Below are positions 27,360-36,800 of a stretch of DNA of 64,000 nt, in pieces (within the stretch, counting starts at the first letter, position 1; each line of letters begins with the position of its first letter). The notes under the pieces are model-generated. The model worked only from the letters and a program-made list of their open reading frames with translations, made no database searches and was not told where the DNA came from. The position numbers were made by a program, and so were the translations under genes. The stretch lies in assembly GCF_003123685.1 (NCBI RefSeq), contig NZ_QCYJ01000103.1:496001-560000 (forward strand). Reading direction: 5' to 3'. This DNA comes from Nocardia aurea (lineage in GTDB: Bacteria > Actinomycetota > Actinomycetes > Mycobacteriales > Mycobacteriaceae).

Positions 27360-28667
27360 CTATTGGCGGTAGCTCTCCGGCGGTTGCCACGGCCGACCGT
27401 AGGGGTCGGCGGGCGGTGGGTCGGCGGGCGGTTGCTGCGGTTCCCGGGCCTGCTGTGGTTCCTGCGACGCGGGTGGCTTCTGCAACGCGGGTGACTGCTG
27501 TGGCTCTTCCCGCGTCGGAATCACCTGCTGATGCGGCGAGGGCACCGGCGGATGCCCCGGCGTGACGCCGAGATCTTCGACCGAGGTACGCGCGGTCGCC
27601 TCGGCGGCGCGCACCGCGCGTTCGATGGTCGGGTCGGGCGCGGTGTCGAACCAGTCGGCGACATCGGAATCGTCCTCGGCCCTGGCCTCGGCGGGCTCCT
27701 CGGCGGGCGGCTCGTACCGGAACACGCCGTCCTGGCCCTGGGTGGCGAAACTCTTGGCGAATCCCTCCAGCGCCTTGCCGAAATCGCTCGGCACCAACCA
27801 CACCTTGTTCGCGTCGCCGCGCGCGACGAGCGGCAGCGTCTGCATGTACTGATAGGCGAGCAGTTCGGGGGTCGGCTTACCGGATTTGATTGCCGCGAAA
27901 ACCTTTTCGATGGCCTTCGCCTGTCCCTGGGCCTGTAGGTACGAGGCCGCGCGCTCACCCTGGGCGCGCAGGATGCGGCTCTGCCGCTCGCCTTCCGCGG
28001 AAAGGATCGAGGACTGCTTGGAACCTTCGGCGGACAGGATCTGCGCCTGTTTGGCGCCCTCGGCAGTCTTGATCTGCGATTCGCGCTGACCTTCCGCGGT
28101 CAGGATCATGGCCCGCTTCTCGCGGTCCGCCTTCATCTGCTTCTCCATCGATTCCTGGATCGACGGCGGCGGATCGATGGCCTTCAGTTCCACGCGCGCC
28201 ACCCGCAGACCCCAGCGGCCGGTCGCCTCGTCGAGTACGCCGCGCAACTGGCTGTTGATCTGGTCCCTGGAGGTCAGCGTCTCCTCCAGCGTCATCCCGC
28301 CCACCACGTTGCGCAGCGTGGTCACGGTGAGCTGTTCGACCGCGGCGATGTAGTTGCTGATCTCGTAGACGGCCGACTGCGGGCTGGTGACCTGGAAATA
28401 CACCACCGAATCGATTTGCAGGGTCAGGTTGTCCTGGGTGATCACCGGCTGCGGCGGAAAGGAGACCACGCGTTCACGCAGGTCGACCTTGGCGCGGATA
28501 CGGTCGGCGAACGGCACCAGGAACGTCAGCTGCCCGGAGACGGTGCGCGAATATCTCCCGAGCCGTTCGATCACCGCCGCCTCGGCCTGCGGCACCAGGG
28601 CGATCGATTTGAAGACCACCACCACGACCAGCAGGACGAGGACGGCGGCCACGATCAGTACAGCCAT
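27360..28667 (-). CDS. SPFH/stomatin-like membrane protein (Rv1488-like)
   Basis: A 435-residue stomatin/prohibitin homologue. One N-terminal transmembrane helix (LIVAAVLVLLVVVVVF) precedes the SPFH domain to about residue 185 (VPQAEAAVIERLGRYS, SRDQINSQLRGVLDEATGRWGLRVARVELK). Residues 190-255 form six consecutive 11-residue repeats built on (T/S/R/Q)A(E/Q)G, a coiled coil expected to drive ring assembly. A Pro/Gln-rich tail of about 100 residues follows. The ATG overlaps the nfeD stop by one base, and the NfeD-stomatin pair is a conserved unit linked to membrane microdomains. Confidence 0.92.
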   Translation of the reverse strand: MAVLIVAAVLVLLVVVVVFKSIALVPQAEAAVIERLGRYSRTVSGQLTFLVPFADRIRAKVDLRERVVSFPPQPVITQDNLTLQIDSVVYFQVTSPQSAVYEISNYIAAVEQLTVTTLRNVVGGMTLEETLTSRDQINSQLRGVLDEATGRWGLRVARVELKAIDPPPSIQESMEKQMKADREKRAMILTAEGQRESQIKTAEGAKQAQILSAEGSKQSSILSAEGERQSRILRAQGERAASYLQAQGQAKAIEKVFAAIKSGKPTPELLAYQYMQTLPLVARGDANKVWLVPSDFGKALEGFAKSFATQGQDGVFRYEPPAEEPAEARAEDDSDVADWFDTAPDPTIERAVRAAEATARTSVEDLGVTPGHPPVPSPHQQVIPTREEPQQSPALQKPPASQEPQQAREPQQPPADPPPADPYGRPWQPPESYRQ

Positions 28668-29107
28668 TACGGTCCCTTCCAGACGACGGCGGTCGCGCCG
28701 TCGATTTTCATCACGTACACGGTCGCGCCCGGCTCGTAGCTCTCGTCCGCGTTCATGGGCCGGGCGGTCCACTCCTCGCCGCCCAGTTTGACGCGCCCGG
28801 AATGGGCGGCGACCTCCTCCAGAACCAGTGCCGACTTACCCGTCAGCGCATCGACATTCGTCGGAATGGGCGGCGGCGTGCCGAACCGCCTGCGCAGCAT
28901 CGGACGCACCCCGAGGAACAGGATCGCGGAGATCACCCCGAAGACGATCGCGTCGACGACCAGTGAGGTGTCGGCGGCGGCGCTGACACCGGCCGTGCCG
29001 AGTGCCGCGGCGCCCAACATCAACAATGTGAGGTCCCCGGTGAGCATCTCGGCCGCCGCGAGCAGTACTCCCGCGACGAGCCACACGACTGCGGCCACGA
29101 ATTTCAC
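28667..29107 (-). CDS. NfeD-family membrane protein (Rv1487-like)
   Basis: A short NfeD (NfeD1b type) of 146 residues. Hydrophobic helices span residues about 3-22 and 25-72, followed by a C-terminal OB-fold domain (LTGKSALVLEEVAAHSGRVKLGGEEWTARPM and TVYVMKIDGATAVVW). No ClpP-like protease domain is present. NfeD proteins partner with stomatins, and the stop codon here overlaps the stomatin start. The start is GTG 29107, placing the first helix at the N-terminus; the frame continues to 29146 without a better signal. Confidence 0.9.
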   Translation of the reverse strand: MKFVAAVVWLVAGVLLAAAEMLTGDLTLLMLGAAALGTAGVSAAADTSLVVDAIVFGVISAILFLGVRPMLRRRFGTPPPIPTNVDALTGKSALVLEEVAAHSGRVKLGGEEWTARPMNADESYEPGATVYVMKIDGATAVVWKGP

Positions 29108-29296
29108 TGTAGTGCGATCGCGGTGATCGTGGGCCGAGAGCGCCAACCGAGACGGCCGCGGCTCCGATCACACCCGCGTCACGAATGCCGGGCGCGGACG
29201 GGCACGCGGTTGCGCCGCCGACGCGTACCGCGATGACGGTGTAGGGAGGCGAGCCGTGTCGCCCCCGTTACCGACCGACACGAGGGATATGCCGAG

Positions 29297-30508
29297 ATGG
29301 TTCGACGATCACGCATCACGTTGCTCGCCGCCGGGGTGGCGCTGGCGAGTCTGCTGACCGGCTGCGGTGTCACCGGCACTCCCGTCGCGGGCGAACCCGA
29401 TGTGCGCACCCTCGAGGTCGGCCCGTATCCCGTCGACCGGCACCGGTACGACCAGGACTCGCACGGCAGAGGCGCTCTGCTGGAAGGTATCCGGATGGCC
29501 GACGCGGTCGTTCCCTCGGTCCGGATCGATTCGTCGCTGACCGCCGGGGTCTACTCCGATGTCGTCTCCGACGTCGACAGCGCCGTGTACGGATTCCTCG
29601 CCGATGTCGCGAAACCGGTGCTGGAGCGTTACGACATGGTGGTCGCCTACCGCACGATCGGTGCGGATCGGCCGTTCCAGCCGTTCGCGCAGGAGCAGAC
29701 CGGGCCGACGCCGGACACCGTCGTGTTGCAGTCGCTGATGCGTTTCCGCAGCGCCGCTGTCGCGCAACAGGCCGCGCGCGATCTGGAGGACACCGATTTC
29801 CAGGTCGCGCCGGACCAGAACCGGCGCGTGCGGCATCCCGATTACCCCGACGCGCTGATCCATTGGCGTCCCGGCGTGCCCAATATGGGCACCTTCGTCG
29901 CCATCGGCGAGTACGTCCTGTTCGTCTTCGTCCAGCGTCAGAACGCCGACGAGCAGAACCTGCTCGGCTGGGTCGGTGCGACCCTGCGCGCCGAGATCCC
30001 GACGGCGAAGGCGTTCGCGCCCACCGCGATCGACAAGCTGGACACCCTGCGGGTCGACCCGGACGATCTGCTGGCCCGCGTGGTGGTCGAGGACCGTGAT
30101 CGCGAACTCGATCCGGAGACCTTCAGCGTGCACCCGCCCTCGGCGATCGTGCACGGCGCGTCCAATCAGGCGGTGGCGGGGCGCATGCTGGAGGAGACCG
30201 GTATCGAGGCGGCGGGCGGCATCGACAACAGCGTCGTCTACCGGTTGCGCGACGCCTCCGGCGCTCCCGCGCTCATCGCGTACCTGCGGGCGAATTCGGG
30301 CGACGCCTTCGATCCGGTCGACGCGCCGCACGATGTGCCGGGCGCGACCTGCCAGCACCTCAACCATCGCGGCGACAGCGAAACGCACTACCGGTACGTG
30401 TGCTTCGTCTCGTACAAGCGCTACGTCGCGGGCGTCGCCGGAGACAGCGAAGCCGATGTGCGCCAGCGCGTGGCCGCGCAATACGCGTTGCTCGCCAACA
30501 GTCTGTGA
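29297..30508 (+). CDS. Nocardia-type lipoprotein (DUF7373-like)
   Basis: A 403-residue lipoprotein. The signal peptide ends in LLTGC, and the mature protein soon reads EPDVRTLEVGPYPVDRH, the opening I associate with a lipoprotein family expanded in Nocardia. No enzymatic motif is visible; two late cysteines (ATCQHL and YVCFVSY) may pair. It is transcribed divergently from nfeD across 189 bp and starts the block that has no counterpart in the M. tuberculosis Rv1487-Rv1492 order. The function is unknown, probably cell-surface. Confidence 0.78.
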   Translation: MVRRSRITLLAAGVALASLLTGCGVTGTPVAGEPDVRTLEVGPYPVDRHRYDQDSHGRGALLEGIRMADAVVPSVRIDSSLTAGVYSDVVSDVDSAVYGFLADVAKPVLERYDMVVAYRTIGADRPFQPFAQEQTGPTPDTVVLQSLMRFRSAAVAQQAARDLEDTDFQVAPDQNRRVRHPDYPDALIHWRPGVPNMGTFVAIGEYVLFVFVQRQNADEQNLLGWVGATLRAEIPTAKAFAPTAIDKLDTLRVDPDDLLARVVVEDRDRELDPETFSVHPPSAIVHGASNQAVAGRMLEETGIEAAGGIDNSVVYRLRDASGAPALIAYLRANSGDAFDPVDAPHDVPGATCQHLNHRGDSETHYRYVCFVSYKRYVAGVAGDSEADVRQRVAAQYALLANSL

Positions 30509-30516
30509 CCGGCACA

Positions 30517-30547
30517 CCGCTACCGATTACGCCTCGATCGGTAGCGG
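30517..30547 (+). terminator. hairpin after the lipoprotein gene
   Basis: CCGCTACCGAT (30517-30527) and its exact complement (30537-30547) form an 11-bp stem with a nine-base loop, beginning nine bases after the lipoprotein stop. It is directly followed by the promoter of the next gene. Confidence 0.65.
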
Positions 30548-30553
30548 CGGTGT

Positions 30554-30559
30554 TAGTTT
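30554..30559 (+). promoter_or_regulatory. putative -10 element, leaderless DUF3097 gene
   Basis: TAGTTT lies six bases before the GTG start of the DUF3097 gene, which has no Shine-Dalgarno sequence. The spacing matches leaderless initiation, as at fabG1 and marR in this window. Confidence 0.4.
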
Positions 30560-30565
30560 CGGGCG

Positions 30566-31408
30566 GTGAGCGGGCGCGACGGATACGGCGATATCTTCTC
30601 GGGACATCCGAGGGCGAACAAGCGGGTGGTGCCGACGGTCACCGCCGAGCGGGACCTGGTGGTGGAGGACGCCGCGAGCGGATTCTGCGGCGCGGTAGTC
30701 GGTTTCGACCGCAGCTACGACGGCGAGTTCGTGAAGCTGGAGGACGCGCGCGGCGCGGTGCGGCTTTTCGCGTTGCGCGAGGCGGCGTTCCTGATCGACG
30801 GCAATCCGGTCACGCTGGTGCGTCCGCGCGCGGCGGCGCCTAAACAGCCGACCAGGTCCGCGTCGGGTTCGACACGGGTGGAGGGGTTGCGGGCTCGCGT
30901 GGCCAGGACCAGCCGCATCTGGGTGGAGGGCGTGCACGACGCGGCGCTGGTCGAGCGGGTGTGGGGACACGACCTGCGCGTGGAGGGCGTCGTGGTCGAA
31001 CATCTGGAGGGGCTCGACAATCTGGCGCAGCGCCTCACCGAATTCGGGCCGGGTCCGGGCTGCCGGGTCGGGGTGCTCGTCGACCATCTGGTCACCGGGT
31101 CCAAGGAGACTCAGCTCACCACCGGGCTCGGCCCGCACGTGCTGGTGACCGGGCACCCGTTCATCGATGTCTGGCAGGCGGTGCGGCCCGCCGCGGTCGG
31201 CATCGAGCAGTGGCCCCGGGTGCCGCGCGGTGAGGACTGGAAGACCGGCATCTGCGCCAGGCTGGGGTGGGGCACCCCGCAGCAGGGGTGGCGCCGGGTC
31301 TACGAGGCGGTCGGATCCTTCCGCGACCTGGAAGCACCGCTGATCGGCGCGGTGGAACGGCTGATCGACTTCGTGACCGAACCCGAGCCGTGCGAGCCCG
31401 AGCCGTAA
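30566..31408 (+). CDS. DUF3097-family protein
   Basis: A 280-residue cytoplasmic protein recognised by its start GYGDIFSGHPRANKRVVPTV, typical of the actinobacterial DUF3097 family. Conserved blocks include SRIWVEGVHDAALVERVWGHDLR and VGVLVDHLVTGSKETQL, which with VLVTGHPFIDVW give a Toprim-like alternation of acidic residues (E, DH, D). That resemblance suggests nucleic-acid or nucleotide handling but is only an impression. The GTG start is preceded by a -10-like TAGTTT and no ribosome-binding site. Confidence 0.8.
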   Translation: MSGRDGYGDIFSGHPRANKRVVPTVTAERDLVVEDAASGFCGAVVGFDRSYDGEFVKLEDARGAVRLFALREAAFLIDGNPVTLVRPRAAAPKQPTRSASGSTRVEGLRARVARTSRIWVEGVHDAALVERVWGHDLRVEGVVVEHLEGLDNLAQRLTEFGPGPGCRVGVLVDHLVTGSKETQLTTGLGPHVLVTGHPFIDVWQAVRPAAVGIEQWPRVPRGEDWKTGICARLGWGTPQQGWRRVYEAVGSFRDLEAPLIGAVERLIDFVTEPEPCEPEP

Positions 31409-31458
31409 TACGCAGCTCACCAGGGTTGTGCGACAGCCGCACCTCATCGCGGCAGTCA

Positions 31459-31464
31459 TATTAT
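31459..31464 (+). promoter_or_regulatory. putative -10 element, near-leaderless start
   Basis: TATTAT in an AT-rich patch ends five bases before ATG 31470. No -35 hexamer was found at the expected spacing and there is no ribosome-binding site. Confidence 0.4.
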
Positions 31465-31469
31465 GCTCG

Positions 31470-32291
31470 ATGATTATGTGCTCTCCTAGTGCCACGCTGA
31501 CGGTGTGGGCCGGCTCCTGGCTGGCCGGGAACAGCGCGCCCGACGACGTGCTGGAAGCCCTGCAGCAGTGGGCGCCCAAGCACACCATCGCCGCGGGCGA
31601 TCCGGCCACCGGCGGTCGTTCCGACCTGCCGTGGTCCTCGCGCGGCAATCTGGCGGGCAGTGCGATGATGGCCCTGTTCAAGGTCATTCGGGAGACCATG
31701 GCCCAGCCCGGTGCGCGGCTGCGGCTGGTGCTCCCGGTGCCGGGTGACGTGCGCGGTCTTCCGGTCGGGACCATCTTCGCCGCCGACGCCGTCGAGGCCG
31801 AGGAAGGGCTGCTGATCGGTGTTCCCGGACAGGACGGCACCGGCCTGATTCCGCTGTGGGCCGACGACGGATCGTTGCAGTGGACGATCTACAGCACCCC
31901 GATTCCCCCCGAGCCGGGGTCGGATATGAGTCTCGGCGAGGCCGAGTACACGATGCGCGAGGCGGTCCGCGATGCCGCCGACGCGCTGATGCAACTGCAC
32001 ACCACCGCCGTCGGCGCGGTCGAATCCGATCCGCGTGAATTGATCGAGGCGGAATTGGCCGACTATTCACGTCACGATTACCCGGAGTCGATTCCGTTGC
32101 GCGCCAAGCGCATCCTCGACACCGCCGATCACGTCGCGGCGATTCTCACGGTGGCGCAGCGTGAACCGGCGTCCTCGCCCACCTCTGCCAGCGCCATCGG
32201 CGCGCAGGAGACGCTGTTGCGTCCACTGTGGGACGCGATCCGCGCGGCCAGACTGGTCGCCGTGCACGCGGCGGCGCGCGACGGTCGCTAG
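31470..32291 (+). CDS. conserved hypothetical protein
   Basis: A 273-residue acidic protein that I do not recognise. It has no signal peptide or membrane helix. It reads TVWAGSWLAGNSAPDDVLEALQQWAP near the start, then an alpha/beta region with RLRLVLPVPGDVRGLPVG and IPLWADDGSLQWTIY, and a helical C-terminal third (EAEYTMREAVRDAADALMQLHTTAVGAVE, ETLLRPLWDAIRAARLVAVHAAA). Codon use is like that of its neighbours, so it is a real gene. Several starts are possible (31428, 31470, 31476); 31470 was chosen because of the TATTAT box. Confidence 0.65.
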   Translation: MIMCSPSATLTVWAGSWLAGNSAPDDVLEALQQWAPKHTIAAGDPATGGRSDLPWSSRGNLAGSAMMALFKVIRETMAQPGARLRLVLPVPGDVRGLPVGTIFAADAVEAEEGLLIGVPGQDGTGLIPLWADDGSLQWTIYSTPIPPEPGSDMSLGEAEYTMREAVRDAADALMQLHTTAVGAVESDPRELIEAELADYSRHDYPESIPLRAKRILDTADHVAAILTVAQREPASSPTSASAIGAQETLLRPLWDAIRAARLVAVHAAARDGR

Positions 32292-32355
32292 TTCCGACAC
32301 GTACCCGACCGGTCCCCGCCGCGACGTGGTCTACACCGCTTAACCTGTTCGTCGA

Positions 32356-32385
32356 TTGACGAGGACACGGGGCGGTTTCTAATGT
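32356..32385 (+). promoter_or_regulatory. sigma70-type promoter of the CorA-like gene
   Basis: TTGACG (32356-32361) and TAATGT (32380-32385) are separated by 18 bp. Transcription from about 32392 would leave a leader of about 125 nt before the leader ORF at 32518. Confidence 0.55.
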
Positions 32386-32517
32386 TGGAGCGCACGATTC
32401 GTGCGCGATCGACACCATCCGAGCGGGACGAGCGGCCTGTGCCCTCGCCCGCGCGCGAGCGCGGTCCACACCGGCCCGCGCCACGAACAACACCGAATCC
32501 GAATCTGGAGTTCAGCC

Positions 32518-32565
32518 ATGGCAGAACTGTTCACGCGCCCGGCGCGCCGCGGCGGCGGGCGGTAG
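32518..32565 (+). CDS. 15-codon leader ORF upstream of the CorA-like gene
   Basis: ATG 32518 follows a good GGAG site eight bases upstream and encodes MAELFTRPARRGGGR, ending in TAG two bases before the GTG of the CorA-like gene. The spacing would allow translational coupling or attenuation, as with Pro- or Arg-rich leaders of Mg2+ transporter genes in enterobacteria. Alternatively it is the true N-terminus of the transporter, separated by a frameshift in the GGC-rich run. Sequence alone does not decide. Confidence 0.5.
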   Translation: MAELFTRPARRGGGR

Positions 32566-32567
32566 CG

Positions 32568-33500
32568 GTGCGTACCCCCACCGCGCCCGCCGCCGAGCAC
32601 TTCGACACCGAAGTACTCGGTAAACATTGGATACCGCTGTCGATGACCGATGCCGAGACGGCCGTGGTTCTGCGTGAACGGTTGGGCGTCGATTTCCCCG
32701 CCGCGAGAGAACGCGACTGGGAGACAGATGATTTCCTCTATGTGCCGGTGGTGGTGAATCACCGGCGCGGTGACGGCGATCCGGTGCGCGACACCATCGT
32801 CTTCGCGGTGAACGAGGAATTCCTGGTCACCTGGCAGCCGACGGAACCGTTCGTGCCCTTCGACGCGGCGATCGCGAAGATGAGCCGCGACCCGCTGCTG
32901 ACCGGATCGTCCTACGGTGTGATGTACGCGCTGCTGTGGGCGCTCAACGACGGATCGCGCGACATCCTGCGTTCGGTCGACGCGACGCTGGCATCGGTGC
33001 GCGCCGAACTCGCCGCGGCGAGCACCGCCGACGGTCGCCGCGACCGCGGTGCCGTCACGGGGGAACTTCGCGGCGTGCCCACCGCCCTCGACGCCGTCGA
33101 GCGCGCCGTCGCCCCGGTGCGGGAGACACAACGCCACCTGGCGCGCGCCGCGCACCGAATGCGGGGTGAACTCGCTTGGTGCGCAAGCGAACTCGACGCG
33201 CGGACGATCGCGCTCGTGGACGATATCGACAGCGTGGAGAAGTACGCGGCCGCCGAGTACGACACGCTGCGCTATCTCCAGCACTCGCTGCGTTCCCGGC
33301 TCGACGTCGAACGCAACCGGCTCGTCGAGATCCTCACTCTGCTGGCCGCGATCTGTCTCCCGCCGACCCTGATCTCCACGTTCGCGCACGCCATCGGCAT
33401 GCCGGATTGGGAGTTCGGCTACCTCGCCGCCACGGCGATCACCGTCGCCTCGGCCGTGATCCCCTTCGTCTACGTCGTCCGGAGGATCGGCGAGCGCTGA
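32568..33500 (+). CDS. CorA-like membrane protein lacking the GMN motif
   Basis: A 310-residue protein with the CorA outline: an N-terminal alpha/beta domain (HWIPLSMTDAETAVVLRERLG), long coiled-coil helices (residues about 115-250, including YDTLRYLQHSLRSRLDVERNRLVEILTLL), and two C-terminal transmembrane helices (LAAICLPPTLISTFAHAIG, LAATAITVASAVIPFVYVV). CorA Mg2+ channels carry GMN at the pore mouth; the loop here reads AHAIGMPDWEFGY and has no GMN, so ion selectivity may differ. The frame is open from 32382, but GTG 32568, just after a leader ORF, best fits the conserved part. Confidence 0.72.
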   Translation: MRTPTAPAAEHFDTEVLGKHWIPLSMTDAETAVVLRERLGVDFPAARERDWETDDFLYVPVVVNHRRGDGDPVRDTIVFAVNEEFLVTWQPTEPFVPFDAAIAKMSRDPLLTGSSYGVMYALLWALNDGSRDILRSVDATLASVRAELAAASTADGRRDRGAVTGELRGVPTALDAVERAVAPVRETQRHLARAAHRMRGELAWCASELDARTIALVDDIDSVEKYAAAEYDTLRYLQHSLRSRLDVERNRLVEILTLLAAICLPPTLISTFAHAIGMPDWEFGYLAATAITVASAVIPFVYVVRRIGER

Positions 33501-33861
33501 AATATGCGGCGCGAGTCGATATTCGGCGCGCCATCTTCTCGAATACATTGTGCCCGCTGGATCTGTGCGTTCGGCCGAGAGGATACGCGCGGTACGGCGG
33601 TCGCCGTCGTGCCCTTGGTGCGGTTCACAGTCCCCCTTCCCGAGGGTTGTGGAACTCACGAAATCTCCGATCCGGTGTGTCCGTCCCGCCGGGGGCCGTG
33701 GGTACGATCGAGCGAATCCAGCAGTGGCGCAGGATATTTGCTGACAAGCGATCAAGTCCCGGTGTGCATCGGCCGCTGCGGTCACCGGGGCAGGTACAGG
33801 ACCATTTCGTGCGCGGGGCGCGACGTGGGTCCTTCGATTGCCCGTGTTCGGGAGGACCAAG
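33501..33861. other. intergenic region upstream of the polyketide synthase
   Basis: About 360 bp with no supported gene. It is slightly richer in A+T than its surroundings and must carry the PKS promoter, but no strong -35/-10 pair was found. A GGAGG site sits at its end (33851). Confidence 0.6.
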
Positions 33862-36800
33862 ATGTCGGATATTGCCATTGTGGGTATCGGCTGCCGATTC
33901 GGCGGTGGAATCGACTCACCGGAGAGCTTCTGGGATTTCGTGGTCGACAAGCGGGACGCGGTGGTCGAGATCCCCGCGGATCGCTGGGACTATCGCCGCT
34001 ACTACGACGCGGACCGGCGCACACCCGGGCGCAGCTACACCAAACGCGGTGCGTTCCTGACCTCGGACCCGTGGGAATTCGACCCCGATTTCTTCGGTAT
34101 CTCGCCGCGCGAGGCGACGGGCCTCGATCCCCAGCAGCGGCTGCTGCTGGAAGTCACCTGGGAGGCGTTGGACGACGCCGGATTCGCCGGGCGCGCGGCG
34201 GGCGAGTCGGTCGGCGTCTACGTCGGCGGATTCGTGGTCGACCAGTCGGTGGTCGGGGTGGTCGGCCCCGCGCTGGCGCACGTGGACATGCACACCGCCG
34301 CCAGCGCCTCCTACACGATGCTGTCGAACCGAATCGCGTACGCGCTCAACCTGATCGGACCGGCACTGACGATAGATACGGCCTGTTCGTCGTCGCTGGT
34401 CGCGTTCCATCTCGCCTGCCAGGCGCTGGACAACGGTGACTGCGAGGTCGCGCTGGCGGGCGGTGTGAACGTCATGCTCCAGCCGGAGACCTTCGTCATG
34501 ATGTGCAAGGGCGGATTCCTCGCCGAGGACGGCCGCTGCAAATCCTTCGACGCCACCGGCGACGGGTACGGCCGCGGTGAGGGCGGCGGGATCGTCGTGC
34601 TCAAGAAACTCGACGACGCGGTGCGCGACGGCGACCGGATCTACGCCGTGGTCAAGGCGACCGGCTCCAACCAGGACGGGCGGACCACCGCCATCACGGT
34701 GCCCAACGCCGATTCCCAGGAGGCGCTGGCGCGGGCGGTCTGCGAGCGCGCCGGACTCTCGCCCGCCCGGATCACCTACGTCGAGGCGCACGGCACCGGA
34801 ACACCGGTGGGTGATCCCATCGAATTACGAGCGCTCGGCCGGGTCTACGGCGCGGACGCGGGCCGCCCCGCCTCCCTCGGGGTCGGCTCGCTCAAGGCCA
34901 CCCTCGGGCACACCGAAGCCGCGTCCGGGATCGCGAGTGTGATCAAATCCGCCCTGGCGATCCGGCACCGCACGATTCCGCCGCAGGGCTGGCTCGACGA
35001 GCCCAATCCCGACATTCCCTTCGCCGAGCTGGGATTGCACGTGCAGACCGAGCCGGAAGTGGTCGCGCCGGACGTCGATCGGATGACGATCGCCGTCAAC
35101 GGTTTCGGCTACGGCGGCACCAACGCCCACGCCATCCTCCAGGAGTTCCACGCCGAGCAGGCCGGTGCGCCCGCCACGGCGAGGCATTACGGCGTGCTGC
35201 CGCTGTCGGCGCGCAGCGCGCCCGCCGTGCGTGCCATCGCGGGACGGTTCGCCGATCTGCTCGCCGACGGAGCCGACGTGGACCACCTCGCGGAGGCGGC
35301 GTGGACGCGACTGGCGCACCATCAGTTCCGAAGCGGCGTCCTGGTCGGCGAGAGCGCCGACGTCGTCCGGGATCTGCGCCTGTTCGCGGCGGGCGAGGGG
35401 CGCGACGCCACCCGCACCGTCTCCCGGCGCACGGCCGAACCGGTCTTCGTCTTCTCCGGTATGGGACCGCAGTGGTGGGCCATGGCACGCGAACTGCTGG
35501 TCGCGGGCGGCGCCTTCGCGAAGACCGCCGAGCAGATCGACGACGTCTTCGTCGAACTCGCCGGCTGGTCGATCATCGAGGAACTGCTGCGACCGGAACA
35601 GGAATCACGGGTCGCGAAAACCGACGTGGCACAACCGGCGAACTTCCTGGTCCAGGTCTCGCTGGTCAGCGAACTCGCCCAATTCGGAATCACCCCATCG
35701 GCCGTGATCGGGCACAGCGTCGGCGAGGTATCGGCGGCCTACGTCACCGGCCTGCTCTCGCTGCGGGACGCGGTGCTGGTCGCCTACCACCGCGCGCGAC
35801 TACAGGCGACGACGGCGGGCTCGGGCGGGATGCTCGCGGTCGGTCTCGGTCGGGAACAGGCCGAGCGGCTCATCGCGGACATCCCCGGTGTGGATATCGG
35901 CGCGGTCAACAGCCCCGGCGCGCTGACCCTGTCCGGTAACGCCGACCGCTTGGACGAGATCGCCGAAACACTCACCGAACAGGGCGCTTTCGCCCGCAGG
36001 CTGCGCGTCGAGGTGCCCTATCACAGCAATCTGATGGATCCCATCCTGGTCGAACTGCGCAGCGTGCTCGCTGAACTCACGCCGCGCCCGCCCACCGTCG
36101 CGCTGTACTCGACGGTCACCGGCGCGCCCGTCACGGCGGGCGACTGGGATGCCGAATACTGGTGCGCCAACGTGCGACAGCCGGTCCGCTTCACCGACGC
36201 CGTCGCGGCGGCGATCGGCGCGGGTCACCGGGTGTTCGTCGAGGTCGGTCCGCACCCGGTGCTCTCGGGCAATATTCGCGAGATCCTGCTCGGCGCGGGC
36301 GAAACCGGCGCGACCGTCTCGACCCTGGACCGCAAACAAACCGACAGCGAGAGCATCCGCCGGACGATCATCGGCCTCTACGGCGCGGGCGTCCTCGATC
36401 CGGGCGTCCTCTTCCCCGCCGACGGCGCGGTCACCCCGCACCTGCCGCTGCCGCGCTACCCGTGGCAGCAGACCCGCCTGCACGCGCCGCTGCCCGTCTT
36501 CGAACAGTTGCGTCTGGGTACCCCGGGCGGCTACGCCATGCTCGGCGATCCCGATTTCGAGGGCAGGCCGGGCTGGCAACTACAGATCGGCACCGAGAAA
36601 CTGCCGTGGCTGGTCGATCACGTGGTCGGCGGCGCACGGATCCTGCCCGGCGCGGCCTATCTCGACGCGGCGCTGAGCGCGGCCTCGAGCCGAATGGTCG
36701 ACAAACGGGTGGCGCTGGAACAGGTGCGGTTCGTCGCGCCGCTGATCATGAGCGCTCCCGATGTGCCGCTGCTGGAATTCACCATCGAGGAATCGAGCGG

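Noticed and set aside
28000..28200. Repetitive DNA in the stomatin gene considered as a tandem nucleotide repeat
   Set aside because: The repetition is at protein level (11-residue coiled-coil units) with diverged codons, not a DNA repeat.
33690..33740. PKS promoter using TACGAT near 33703
   Set aside because: No -35 hexamer at suitable spacing, and the start codon is 150 bp away; too weak to list.
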